Assembly: GCA_964424105.1 (NCBI GenBank)
Contig: CAYRHJ010000014.1
Coordinates: 1 to 64,000 of the forward strand
DNA: 64,000 nucleotides
Reading direction: 5' to 3'
From: CAYRHJ01 sp964424105
GTDB taxonomy: Bacteria; Planctomycetota; Phycisphaerae; UBA1845
The position numbers were made by a program, and so were the translations under genes. This document shows positions 1 through 7,336 of the stretch, one piece after another. Below the pieces are notes generated by a model, which saw only the letters and a list, made by a program, of their open reading frames with translations, was not told the DNA's origin and searched no databases. Numbering within the stretch: position 1 is the first letter of the stretch; every line of letters starts with the position of its first letter.

Positions 1-1
1 C

Positions 2-172
2 TGGTCCGCCTCGATGTTCGACGTCGTTTCCAACGCGTCCCTGCGTACCAACATGCGCGAAGCTTCCATCCGCCGCGCCGCGGAATTCAACTGGACCCGC
101 ACCGCCGCCGAAACACTAGCCGTCTATGACAAGGTGTTGGGCATGAACGCTCCCGAAGCTACGAACCGATAG
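2..172 (+). CDS. Glycosyltransferase family 4, C-terminal fragment
   Basis: The window opens inside a reading frame whose last 56 residues run to a TAG at 170-172. The end of the protein (SLRTNMREASIRRAAEFNW followed by a Thr/Ala-rich helix ending YDKVLG) is the usual C-terminal helix of GT-B fold family 4 glycosyltransferases, where the phrase 'R..AR..A..F.W...A..TL.VY..VL' packs back on the N-terminal domain. The catalytic part lies outside the window. It is followed 108 bases later by a flippase gene on the same strand, which fits an exopolysaccharide or O-antigen-type cluster. The family call rests only on this short tail. Confidence 0.6.
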   Translation, partial: WSASMFDVVSNASLRTNMREASIRRAAEFNWTRTAAETLAVYDKVLGMNAPEATNR

Positions 173-279
173 AAATGTATGAACGCGATGGATTCATCCG
201 ATGAAAACCGTGACACGACGCTCGATGGAATAGGCACCCGCCCACCCAGCCGGACATCCCATGCCCGTTTGTCAAACCC

Positions 280-1842
280 ATGACCGCCCCACCACTCAAT
301 GAATCTCCCGCCAACGCCACGCCGAAGTTCCCGCCGGCCGGCGGGGCCGTCAAACGACTCGCCATCGGTGCCGGCACGACTTTCGCAGCCAAGGTTCTCA
401 ACACCGGCATCAAGTTCCTGACCCAGATCGTGCTCTGTCGCCTGCTTGGCGCCGCCGGCTTCGGGCTATACGCGCTGGCCATCGTCGTTTCGCAGGTGGC
501 GGAGTTGTTCGCCTGCATGGGTTTGGAGAGCGGATCCGTCCGATTCGTTTCCATTCACCGCAGCAACGGCGATCCCCGCCGAATGAAAGGTATCCTGATC
601 AAATCCGTGCTTGTCCCCTTGGCTGGCGGAGTGTGTTTCGCCATACCGCTTTTCATCTTCGCCGCCGACCTCGCCTCCCAGGTATTTCAAAAACCCGAAC
701 TGACCCGGCTGCTTCGTATCGTTGCCATGGGCATTCCCTTCGGCGCGGTCATGACCGTGCTGGCCTTCGCCTCGACCGGTTTCGGCGTGACGCACTACTT
801 GGCTGCGATATGGACCTTTCACCCCTTGGCCAACTTGCTCATCGCCGCGGCCCTCTGCTTCGTCGGCATGGGCGTCGCCGGCGCCACGACCGCTTGGGCG
901 ATCAGCGGCTTCGCGGGCGCCTTCATCGCTTTCTATTGCATCCGAAAAGCTTGGCCACTAATCCTGTCACCTGCCGTCAAGCCCATCTACGAATTCAAAC
1001 GTCTACTGGCCTTTTCCTTGCCGCTGGCCATGGGAAATTTTCTGTGGCTCGTTCTGCTCTGGACCGACATCCTGGCCCTGGGCTACTACAGCTCCGCCGA
1101 GGACGTCGGCATCTACCGCGCCACCTCGCAAACATCCCTGCTCCCGACCATGATTATCGTCTCCATCAACACCATCATCGCCCCCACCATCGCCGATTTG
1201 CTCAATCGCAAGCAGCACGACGAGACCCGAAACATCTTTCAAACGTCGGCCCGATGGAGCTTGACCGCGACCATCCCCATCTTCCTTCTACTGGCCATTC
1301 CCGGCGGCGAAGTGCTTCGCGTCTTCGGTGTCGGATTCGATGCCGGCGCGACCCCCCTGTTCCTTCTCGCCCTGGGGCAGCTCGTCACCGCCGGCACCGG
1401 AAGCTGTGGCCAAGTCCTGGTCATGTCCGGACATCCCTACATGAAGCTCGTTGGCGACCTGACCATGGCCATCGCCAACATCGTGCTGAACTTCTTCCTG
1501 ATTCCACGTTGGGGGATCATGGGCGCCGCGACGGCCACCGCGATCAGCATCGCCGCCGTTCACATCCTGCGAGTGGGCCAGGTCTGGTGGCTGCTGAAGT
1601 TGTCGCCCTATAATGGGCGATTCCTGAAAGTGCTGCTGGCTGGGGCCCTGGCCGGGGCGGCGGGCATGACCTTGCATTCCTGGGCGACCGGCTGGCATTA
1701 TCTCGTCACATTGACAGCCATGGGCGCCGCGATGACGATCGTGTACTTGGCTTTGCTGATCATTTTTGGACTGGAACCCGAAGACCGGTCGATACTTAAC
1801 GGTGCGATCAAGAAAATCCGACGAGGCCCCTGGCGTTGTTAG
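280..1842 (+). CDS. Polysaccharide flippase (Wzx-like, MOP superfamily)
   Basis: This 520-residue, highly hydrophobic protein has about 12-14 predicted membrane segments. It opens with the typical MOP/Wzx start: an amphipathic run containing 'GAGTTFAAKVLNTGIKFLTQ', then 'CRLLGAAGFGLYALA'. Length and layout match lipid-linked oligosaccharide flippases (RfbX/Wzx), which move undecaprenyl-PP-linked repeat units across the inner membrane. Residues 1-30 before the first helix are Pro/Ala-rich. The neighbours agree: a GT4 fragment upstream and two more envelope-sugar genes downstream. No strong Shine-Dalgarno sequence precedes the ATG, which is common in this window. The substrate cannot be inferred. 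Confidence 0.85.
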   Translation: MTAPPLNESPANATPKFPPAGGAVKRLAIGAGTTFAAKVLNTGIKFLTQIVLCRLLGAAGFGLYALAIVVSQVAELFACMGLESGSVRFVSIHRSNGDPRRMKGILIKSVLVPLAGGVCFAIPLFIFAADLASQVFQKPELTRLLRIVAMGIPFGAVMTVLAFASTGFGVTHYLAAIWTFHPLANLLIAAALCFVGMGVAGATTAWAISGFAGAFIAFYCIRKAWPLILSPAVKPIYEFKRLLAFSLPLAMGNFLWLVLLWTDILALGYYSSAEDVGIYRATSQTSLLPTMIIVSINTIIAPTIADLLNRKQHDETRNIFQTSARWSLTATIPIFLLLAIPGGEVLRVFGVGFDAGATPLFLLALGQLVTAGTGSCGQVLVMSGHPYMKLVGDLTMAIANIVLNFFLIPRWGIMGAATATAISIAAVHILRVGQVWWLLKLSPYNGRFLKVLLAGALAGAAGMTLHSWATGWHYLVTLTAMGAAMTIVYLALLIIFGLEPEDRSILNGAIKKIRRGPWRC

Positions 1843-2068
1843 TCATGCAGTTTGCATCTTTGCGAAACCGCGACCGATTCCATGCGTCATTCCGCCGAAC
1901 GCCGGAATCCAGAACGCCATTTCCGTCATTCCGGCGCACCCCGGAATCCAGAATTCCTACGGTGGGTTTCACCCGCCTCTTTCAGAGCCGCGACCGTGAG
2001 GGAGCGGTCCCCCGCCGATTACGCCCACCGCCTCCTGTTCGGATGCGACGGCATAGGAGTTAAGCAAG
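1843..2068. repeat. Intergenic repeat cluster: REP-like palindromes and one SDR
   Basis: The 226-bp gap holds two copies of a REP-like unit at about 1885-1952 (CGTCATTCCGGCG then GCCGGAATCCAG, which can fold as a stem). A full SDR follows at 1984-2009 in the GTGA version. The leader GTTAGTCATGC at about 1839-1850 recurs before the SDR cluster at 5480, and TTTCACCCGCCTCTTTC before the SDR recurs at 7210. No gene is seen here. Confidence 0.8.
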
Positions 2069-3049
2069 ATGCCTGATCCAAAACGCCGCCTTAAATCGTT
2101 CTGCATATGCGGGCTGGTCGGTATGTTCGGATTCGCCGCGGGGAATTACGTCGGTTATTCTCGCGGCATTCCGTTCACCAAACGTGTCCGCGAGTGGTCT
2201 ATCGGCATCTACACCGGACCGTCGCTGTTCGAACTCGCCGACCCCGCCAACGGCACCAATCCCGTCCTGACCAAAGACGACGTCACCGACGTCGACGCGG
2301 ATTTCGTCGCCGACCCCTTCATGATCCACGTCGGCGACACATGGTACATGTTCTTCGAAGTGCTCAATGCCAAAACCCGGCACGGCGACATCGGCTACGC
2401 CACCAGTCAAGACGGCCTACGCTGGACCTATTGCAGCATCGTGCTCGATGAACCCTTCCACCTTTCCTACCCACACGTGTTCGAGTGGCAAGACAAGCAC
2501 TACATGATCCCCGAATCGTATGAAGCGTCCTCCGTTCGACTGTACGAAGCCTCGAATTTCCCAACCGAATGGACGTTCGTCTCACAACTCGTTCGAGACG
2601 ATCTGGTCGACCCCACCGTCTTTCGCCACGATGACCGATGGTGGATGTTTGCCTCCGCCAACGAACTCGGCAACAACAAACTCGCCTTCTACTACGCGGA
2701 CGAATTGACCGGCCCGTGGATTCGACATCCCCAAAGCCCGCTCATCGTCCGCAACCCCAACATCGCCCGACCAGCCGGTCGCGTCATTCAAACCGCCGAC
2801 AAGCTCTATCGCGTTTCGCAGGACGATCATCCCAGCTATGGACTCTCCGTCGGCGTGTTCGAGATCACCAAATTGACGTTGACGGATTACGAAGAAAAGC
2901 CGGTCAAGGTTCCATTCCTGGAAGGCGGTGCAGCCGATTGGAACCGACTTGGCCTCCACCAGTTGGACGCCCACCAACTCCCCAACGGCCAATGGATCGC
3001 CGCCGTCGATGGCCATCGAAAGGTGTCCATCTTCGGCCTGCGCTATTGA
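2069..3049 (+). CDS. Five-bladed beta-propeller sugar-enzyme-like protein
   Basis: This 326-residue protein starts with a single hydrophobic segment (about residues 12-28, ICGLVGMFGFAAGNYVGYS), either a membrane anchor or a signal. The body resembles the family of the 'glucosamine inositolphosphorylceramide transferase 1, N-terminal' propeller, related to GH32/GH43/GH68 folds. Visible blade motifs are 'DADFVADPFM', 'WYMFFEV', 'LSYPHVFEWQDKHYMIPES' and 'VDPTVFRHDDRWWMFAS'. In these propellers the repeated Asp/Glu residues line the pocket. Related domains are often found next to GT and formyltransferase genes in polysaccharide loci, as here. Whether it is catalytic or only binds glycan cannot be told from sequence. 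Confidence 0.65.
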   Translation: MPDPKRRLKSFCICGLVGMFGFAAGNYVGYSRGIPFTKRVREWSIGIYTGPSLFELADPANGTNPVLTKDDVTDVDADFVADPFMIHVGDTWYMFFEVLNAKTRHGDIGYATSQDGLRWTYCSIVLDEPFHLSYPHVFEWQDKHYMIPESYEASSVRLYEASNFPTEWTFVSQLVRDDLVDPTVFRHDDRWWMFASANELGNNKLAFYYADELTGPWIRHPQSPLIVRNPNIARPAGRVIQTADKLYRVSQDDHPSYGLSVGVFEITKLTLTDYEEKPVKVPFLEGGAADWNRLGLHQLDAHQLPNGQWIAAVDGHRKVSIFGLRY

Positions 3050-3180
3050 TTCCAAAAACCCGCATTGAATTTCATTGCCTGGCCAGCCCGGCTGTCCGCA
3101 TCCTCGCCGCCCCGCAACCGTCAGGGAGCGGTCTTCTATCACAAATCACTTTCCACGCCGCGACCGCTCGCCCAAACGCC

Positions 3181-4629
3181 CTACGATTCTGAATTCACAC
3201 CGCGACGATACCGCACGTACACCCGAGCGCGTCGGCCGATCCCGTCATCACCAAACACCCGCCGCAGCTCCGTATTCGCCTCCGCCCATTCTTCACGAAC
3301 CGGACGCGTCCCCCGCCAATCCGTTCGATACAACACCCACGCCGCCATCGTCGCCCGCTCCTCGTCATGGGCCACGCCCGGCGCATCGCCCGCCATCGGC
3401 TCGCCGAAGTAATACGCACCTTCCAACGGGTCCATGTAAATCAAATCGCCAGGCCCACGCGACCGATTCACGTAATTCACCGCTTCGCGCGTTTCAGGTC
3501 GCAATCCGTTCGACTTCGTGTATTCGAACAACGGCTGACCAGCCGCCGCCAACAAACAACCCATCACCGCCGCCGCCCCCCCATGACCCAACCTCGTTCG
3601 ACTCACGTCATAAAATCGCCCTCCGACAAACGACGCCAAGCACAACCAGCCGTACAAACTCACCAGCGTGTAACGAAGCTCGACACGTGCGAACAATCCC
3701 ACGATCGAAAACGCGGCGATCGGCAAGACCGCAGCCAACACCGCCGTGATCATCGTCGAATTTCGATTCCCTACCGCCAGCCAGCCGCCCAGACACCCCG
3801 CCAAAAACACCGCCGGACCCATGAAGTAGGCAGACGAAAACAACAATCGCCCCGCCGCCAGGTTGGGACCCTCGAAAAACTCGGTCCAACGATCGGTCCG
3901 CTGAACGACGTCAACTGCCAACGCCGCACCAATCAACATCGCCGGAACCGCCAGCCCCAACAGCACCCGTTTACCCGCCTGCCGATCGTCACCCCAAATC
4001 GTCCGTATCAACGCATCCACCACGAACACGCCGTACAAAACCACCGCCGTCGGCTGCGTCAGCGCCGCCATCGCCAACAACACCATCGCCAAAACCGCCG
4101 ATACCCAACCACTTCCACCACCAACACGCCGCCCGCTCATCCAACGCAAATAAAAGAGCAACGACAGGTTGTACAACAAGAACTGCCACGCGTAGAACCG
4201 CGCCGACTGCGACCAATACACGTGCCACATGTTCATCGCCAACAAGCCCGCCGCCCCCAGCGAAACCGCCGGCCCAACCACCCCGCACCCCACGATGTAC
4301 AACAACGGCACCGTCACGGTCCCCAACGCGCACGCCGGAATCCGCGACGTCACCTCGTCAAGCCCCATTCCGCGCCAACGCTCCGGCTCACCAGCCAACG
4401 CCGCCGACGCCTCGATGCCCTTGACTCCATACCAGATGATGTCGGGTAGGTTACTGAATGACTTGGTCCACTGCGGGTCGCCCGCCAACGTCGCCTGCAT
4501 CGTCCGAACTTCGTCATACCACAGGCTTGGCTCCCCCAGCCGAAACACACGCACCCCGCCCGCGACGACCGTCAATCCCACGATCGCCGCCGCATGCCGC
4601 CGCCACGTCCATCGTCCCCGGTTCAACAT
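3181..4629 (-). CDS. GT39/ArnT-like polytopic membrane glycosyltransferase
   Basis: A 482-residue membrane protein. Soon after the first membrane helix comes 'GEPSLWYDEVRTMQ', the acidic catalytic loop of GT-C enzymes of the PMT/ArnT type, which use lipid-phosphate-linked sugars. About 10 hydrophobic segments follow ('CALGTVTVPLLYIVG', 'LLAMNMWHVYWSQSARFYAW' and others), then a soluble C-terminal tail. 'HVYWSQSARFYAWQ' is the usual second conserved patch. It is convergent with the preceding envelope genes and probably glycosylates lipid or protein at the periplasmic face; the acceptor is unknown. The C-terminal 100 residues are variable, as is usual in this family. Confidence 0.8.
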   Translation of the reverse strand: MLNRGRWTWRRHAAAIVGLTVVAGGVRVFRLGEPSLWYDEVRTMQATLAGDPQWTKSFSNLPDIIWYGVKGIEASAALAGEPERWRGMGLDEVTSRIPACALGTVTVPLLYIVGCGVVGPAVSLGAAGLLAMNMWHVYWSQSARFYAWQFLLYNLSLLFYLRWMSGRRVGGGSGWVSAVLAMVLLAMAALTQPTAVVLYGVFVVDALIRTIWGDDRQAGKRVLLGLAVPAMLIGAALAVDVVQRTDRWTEFFEGPNLAAGRLLFSSAYFMGPAVFLAGCLGGWLAVGNRNSTMITAVLAAVLPIAAFSIVGLFARVELRYTLVSLYGWLCLASFVGGRFYDVSRTRLGHGGAAAVMGCLLAAAGQPLFEYTKSNGLRPETREAVNYVNRSRGPGDLIYMDPLEGAYYFGEPMAGDAPGVAHDEERATMAAWVLYRTDWRGTRPVREEWAEANTELRRVFGDDGIGRRARVYVRYRRGVNSES

Positions 4630-4815
4630 GCGGTTCAGCCTACGGACATGTCAATTCCGCGTCATCACATCGGGCCTTCTTCGCAGGCGATTCACCGATC
4701 CGCACGTTCAACGACGACGATCAAATGCAGTTCGCAGTTCGTCATTCGTAATTTGTGATTCATAGTTCGTAATGCCTACGACGGGCTTCCGCCTCTTTCA
4801 GAGCCGCGACCGTCA

Positions 4816-4913
4816 GAGCCTGAGAAAAAATCGATTTTCGATGGCAGCGACCCGCATTCTTGATAGCGCCACGCGGGTTGCCCGAACGATTCTTTTGATT
4901 TTTTCCCAGGCTC
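4816..4913. mobile_element. 98-bp MITE-like element, copy 1 (TSD GTCA)
   Basis: A 98-bp unit bounded by GAGCCTGAGAAAAAATC and GATTTTTTCCCAGGCTC, which are inverted repeats matching at 16 of 17 positions. It is inserted in an SDR (left part 4800-4815, right part 4914-4927), and the central GTCA of that SDR is present on both sides (4812-4815 and 4914-4917). The interior has a second imperfect palindrome (GACCCGC near 4850, GCGGGTT near 4874), so the whole unit can fold as a long hairpin. An identical 98-bp copy is at 47859-47956. There is no coding capacity, so it would need a transposase supplied in trans. Confidence 0.75.
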
Positions 4914-4927
4914 GTCAGGGAGCGGTC

Positions 4928-4992
4928 GCGTGCAATCCTTGGCGCGCGTTCGGAATCAACGCCTGACCCGCAGGTTTGGCGTTGACAGACCG
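4928..4992. repeat. Gene-end repeat A, copy 1
   Basis: About 60 bp beginning GTGCAATCCTTGG and ending TTTGGCGTTGACAGACC just before the stop codon of the SEC-C gene. The same sequence, with a handful of changes, is at 23483-23545 just before the stop of the RicT-like gene. AACGCC and GGCGTT inside it form a stem. Both copies lie directly after an SDR or SDR derivative. Confidence 0.65.
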
Positions 4993-5190
4993 CTAGATTT
5001 TCCCGCAACACTGTTTGTACTTCTTCCCACTCCCGCACGGGCACGGGTCATTCCTTTTCGGCTTTTCACTTCCCAGAATGGGTTTCACCGGCGGCGGAAG
5101 TTCCGGTTCATCTTCCGTCGGCAATTGCTTCCGATGGGTCTGCTCACGCTCACGCTTTCGATGAAACCGATCGTCAGGCCCCGAACTCAT
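4993..5190 (-). CDS. Small SEC-C zinc-motif protein
   Basis: A 65-residue protein whose last 20 residues are a textbook SEC-C motif ([18 protein letters not shown]), the Zn-binding tail known from SecA, where Cys-X-Cys and Cys-Cys/His ligate zinc and contact SecB or ribosomes. The N-terminal 40 residues are charged, with an acidic Pro-rich stretch ([13 protein letters not shown]). The start at 5190 is preferred because GGAG lies about 7 bases upstream; an in-frame ATG at 5217 has GGAGGTG almost touching it. The stop codon abuts gene-end repeat A. Stand-alone SEC-C proteins of this size are common and mostly uncharacterised. Confidence 0.8.
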   Translation of the reverse strand: MSSGPDDRFHRKREREQTHRKQLPTEDEPELPPPVKPILGSEKPKRNDPCPCGSGKKYKQCCGKI

Positions 5191-5479
5191 TTCGCGTCTC
5201 CACGTTAATCTGCACATTCACCTCCGCGAACGATAACATGCGACCAACGCCCGCGGGCTATCGTTGTCGCAACGACTATTCTCGCCGACCCTTTCCGCCA
5301 TCCACCGCAACGAACCGCAAGCCCCCGCTCTTTACAACGCCCGTTGTCATCAAACCCATGCTCGCCCGCCCGCCAGCTCCCGATCATCAAACCGCTGATA
5401 TCATCGCTTCGCCGGCGCGCCCCAAGCCCAACGTCATCAATCATACCGCGAAAAATCCGCTTGGCGATCGCTCGTGTAG

Positions 5480-5706
5480 TTAGTCATGCTATTTGCTTCT
5501 TAACAGAGCCGCGACCGTCAGGGAGCGGGAATCTGCATCTTAACAGAGCCGCGACCGCCTCTTTACGAGCCGCGAGCGCGAAGCGAGCGGTCTTCTCTTC
5601 CAACTTCACCCGCCTCGTAACAGAGCCGCGACCGTCAGGGAGCAGGGGGGCGCCCTACCCGTTTCAACCGCGTTATCGACGCTTCAAAAGTTGCGACAAT
5701 TCAGAA
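5480..5706. repeat. SDR cluster with TTTCAACCG module
   Basis: The gap from 5191 to 6067 has no convincing gene. Its middle carries SDR copies at 5505-5528 and 5622-5646, an SDR left half at 5545-5557, and the sister form (CGAGCCGCGAGCG followed by AAGCGAGCGGTC) at 5566-5592. A trailing module beginning CCCGTTTCAACCGCG and ending GCGACAATTCAGA occupies 5658-5705; it recurs at 29518-29564 and 49880-49924, again behind an SDR. The rest of the gap (5193-5480, 5707-6000) shows nothing I can name. Confidence 0.75.
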
Positions 5707-6017
5707 TAGCCACACTAAGGTGCCGGTCACTTCGCGGACCGTGTCGCCACCCCGCCATACCGTTCATCATACCCAAACCCACTTCCCGAACCTAACAAAA
5801 TACGAAAATTTTCCGCGACCGCTCATCGAAGTTGAAAAAAACCCAGGCCGATCGCAACTTCAATCGCCCGCGTATGTTACGGTGCCTCCAACCCCCATAA
5901 TCACTCCGCGAAAATCACGTGCATGTCAGAATCCGACACCGCCGCAGGCCCCATCCTCAAAAGTTTTCACCGCTCGCCATTCGATGAACGCATGGGGATT
6001 GAATGTGGGTTCGAAAA

Positions 6018-6044
6018 GGTGGTCTTGCTATTCGAAAGACCACC
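6018..6044 (+). promoter_or_regulatory. Perfect 9-bp hairpin in a 5' leader
   Basis: GGTGGTCTT (6018-6026) and AAGACCACC (6036-6044) form a perfect 9-bp stem with a 9-nt loop. It lies just 5' of an A-run and a GGGGGG ribosome-binding site, ending 23 bases before the lipoprotein start at 6068. It could modulate translation or stabilise the transcript. Only the structure is visible; a function is inference. Confidence 0.4.
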
Positions 6045-6067
6045 AACAAAAAAAGGGGGGATCAGCC

Positions 6068-6865
6068 ATGCGTCCATGTGTGCTAGTGTCAGGATTGGTT
6101 GTCTCGTTAAGCGGTTGTACACATTCCCAATTTCAACAGGCGCTGCCTCCTTCCTACAACGATATGCAACACGTTGTAAACCAGGCCATCGAAGTCGGAA
6201 ATCAGCACTTTGGCGCCCTTTCCAAACAACACGAAGAAATGAGCCCCGCGGTGGCCGAGCAAATCCGCGCCGTCAAAGACGAAACCGACAAGGTCGTAGC
6301 CGACATTCGCCGAAAGCTCGAGGATCGCGAAGGTGACTTGACTCGCTTGCTCCGTGAAAAGGTGGACCCCCTCGCCGAAAAATACTTCGGCTTCAGTATC
6401 ATCGTGAAAGACGTGCAAGAAGACATCGCAGCAAACGAAACCAAGTTGGCCACCATCGACAATGACCTCAATGAACAAAGCCAAACCACTAGCGTCATCC
6501 GAGAACGCGTCAACGTCGTCGAGTCCAATCTTGCCAAGATCGATGCCGTCGTCAACAGCATGTCCGACGGCCTGCGCGCTCGTTTGGACAAGTTAAGCCC
6601 GGATCAGATTCAACTCATCACCCAAACAGTCGCCCGAGGGGAGATACAAAAGGGCTTGGACGCGGTCGGCCTGTCCGCCAAAGACATCGCCGAACTTCGC
6701 CAAGCCGCACAGCAGGCGGGAATCAGTATCGAGGAGTTGCTCATCGGCCTATTTGGCACCGGCGGGGCGGCTTTGGTCGGCGCACGGGTGCTCGGCTCAG
6801 GCCGCAAGGTCGAGGAAGTCAAGAAAGATCTATCGGAAATGAAGACGAAGATAGCCAAAACCTGA
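6068..6865 (+). CDS. Coiled-coil lipoprotein of unknown function
   Basis: 265 residues. The start at 6068 has a strong GGGGGG ribosome-binding site 8 bases upstream and gives a lipoprotein signal peptide (MRPCVLVSGLVVSLSGC), with the lipobox Cys at residue 17. The mature part is rich in Glu/Lys/Asp/Arg heptads from about 40 to 190 ('VKDETDKVVADIRRKLEDRE', 'IAANETKLATIDNDLNEQ'), suggesting a long coiled coil. A Gly/Ala-rich hydrophobic patch follows near residue 225 (LLIGLFGTGGAALVGARVLG). It is probably tethered to a membrane with an extended periplasmic stalk. The same frame is open upstream to about 5720, but the signal peptide argues for the later start. Monocistronic, between two repeat clusters. 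Confidence 0.75.
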   Translation: MRPCVLVSGLVVSLSGCTHSQFQQALPPSYNDMQHVVNQAIEVGNQHFGALSKQHEEMSPAVAEQIRAVKDETDKVVADIRRKLEDREGDLTRLLREKVDPLAEKYFGFSIIVKDVQEDIAANETKLATIDNDLNEQSQTTSVIRERVNVVESNLAKIDAVVNSMSDGLRARLDKLSPDQIQLITQTVARGEIQKGLDAVGLSAKDIAELRQAAQQAGISIEELLIGLFGTGGAALVGARVLGSGRKVEEVKKDLSEMKTKIAKT

Positions 6866-6907
6866 TGTTCCGATTCATGTGACGGCGCCGGTTGCGGCTC
6901 GCTTAAT

Positions 6908-7255
6908 ACGACCCGCGACCGCGAGGGAGCGGGAATTTGCCTCTTTCAGAGCCGCGACCGTGAGGGAGCGGTCTTCTCTTCCTACAGTATCCACCCCGCG
7001 ACCAAGTTTTTCACGAGCCGCGAGCGCAAACCGAGCGGTCCTCCGCGGAGCGCACGCAACTCCAACCCGCGACCACCCGCATGCGTCATTCCGACGGGTG
7101 GCCCACCTCCTTTGGAGGTGGGGGAGCCGATGATTAGCGCGGGTGCCCCATCCATCGCGCAGCGATGGGTGGGGGCTCGATGATAGGCGTTCGGACTTCA
7201 CATGGCGGATTTCACCCGCCTCTTTCAGAGCCGCGACCGTGAGGGAGCGGTATTC
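6908..7255. repeat. SDR cluster with paired hairpin units
   Basis: The gap 6866-7336 has no gene. SDR copies are at 6912-6932, 6948-6973 (GTGA type) and 7227-7251; the sister form is at 7014-7040. Between them, 7095-7185 holds two diverged hairpin units: CCCACCTCC / GGAGGTGGG (7102-7122) and CCATCGC / GCGATGG (7152-7168), each headed by GGGTG and followed by a GAGCCGATGAT or CTCGATGAT tail. The module TATTCAAATGGCAGGTCGGC at 7260 onward recurs near 24971, 29645 (inverted) and 47979. Confidence 0.7.
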
Positions 7256-7336
7256 CTTTCTATTCAAATGGCAGGTCGGCCATTGTGTCAGGCACTCTTA
7301 AAACAGATGACCTGTTGTTCGATACGGCATGCGCGC

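Noticed and set aside
3367..4449. 360-residue plus-strand frame opposite the GT39-like gene
   Set aside because: Extremely Arg/His/Gln/Pro-rich, no motif; the opposite strand encodes a good membrane enzyme.
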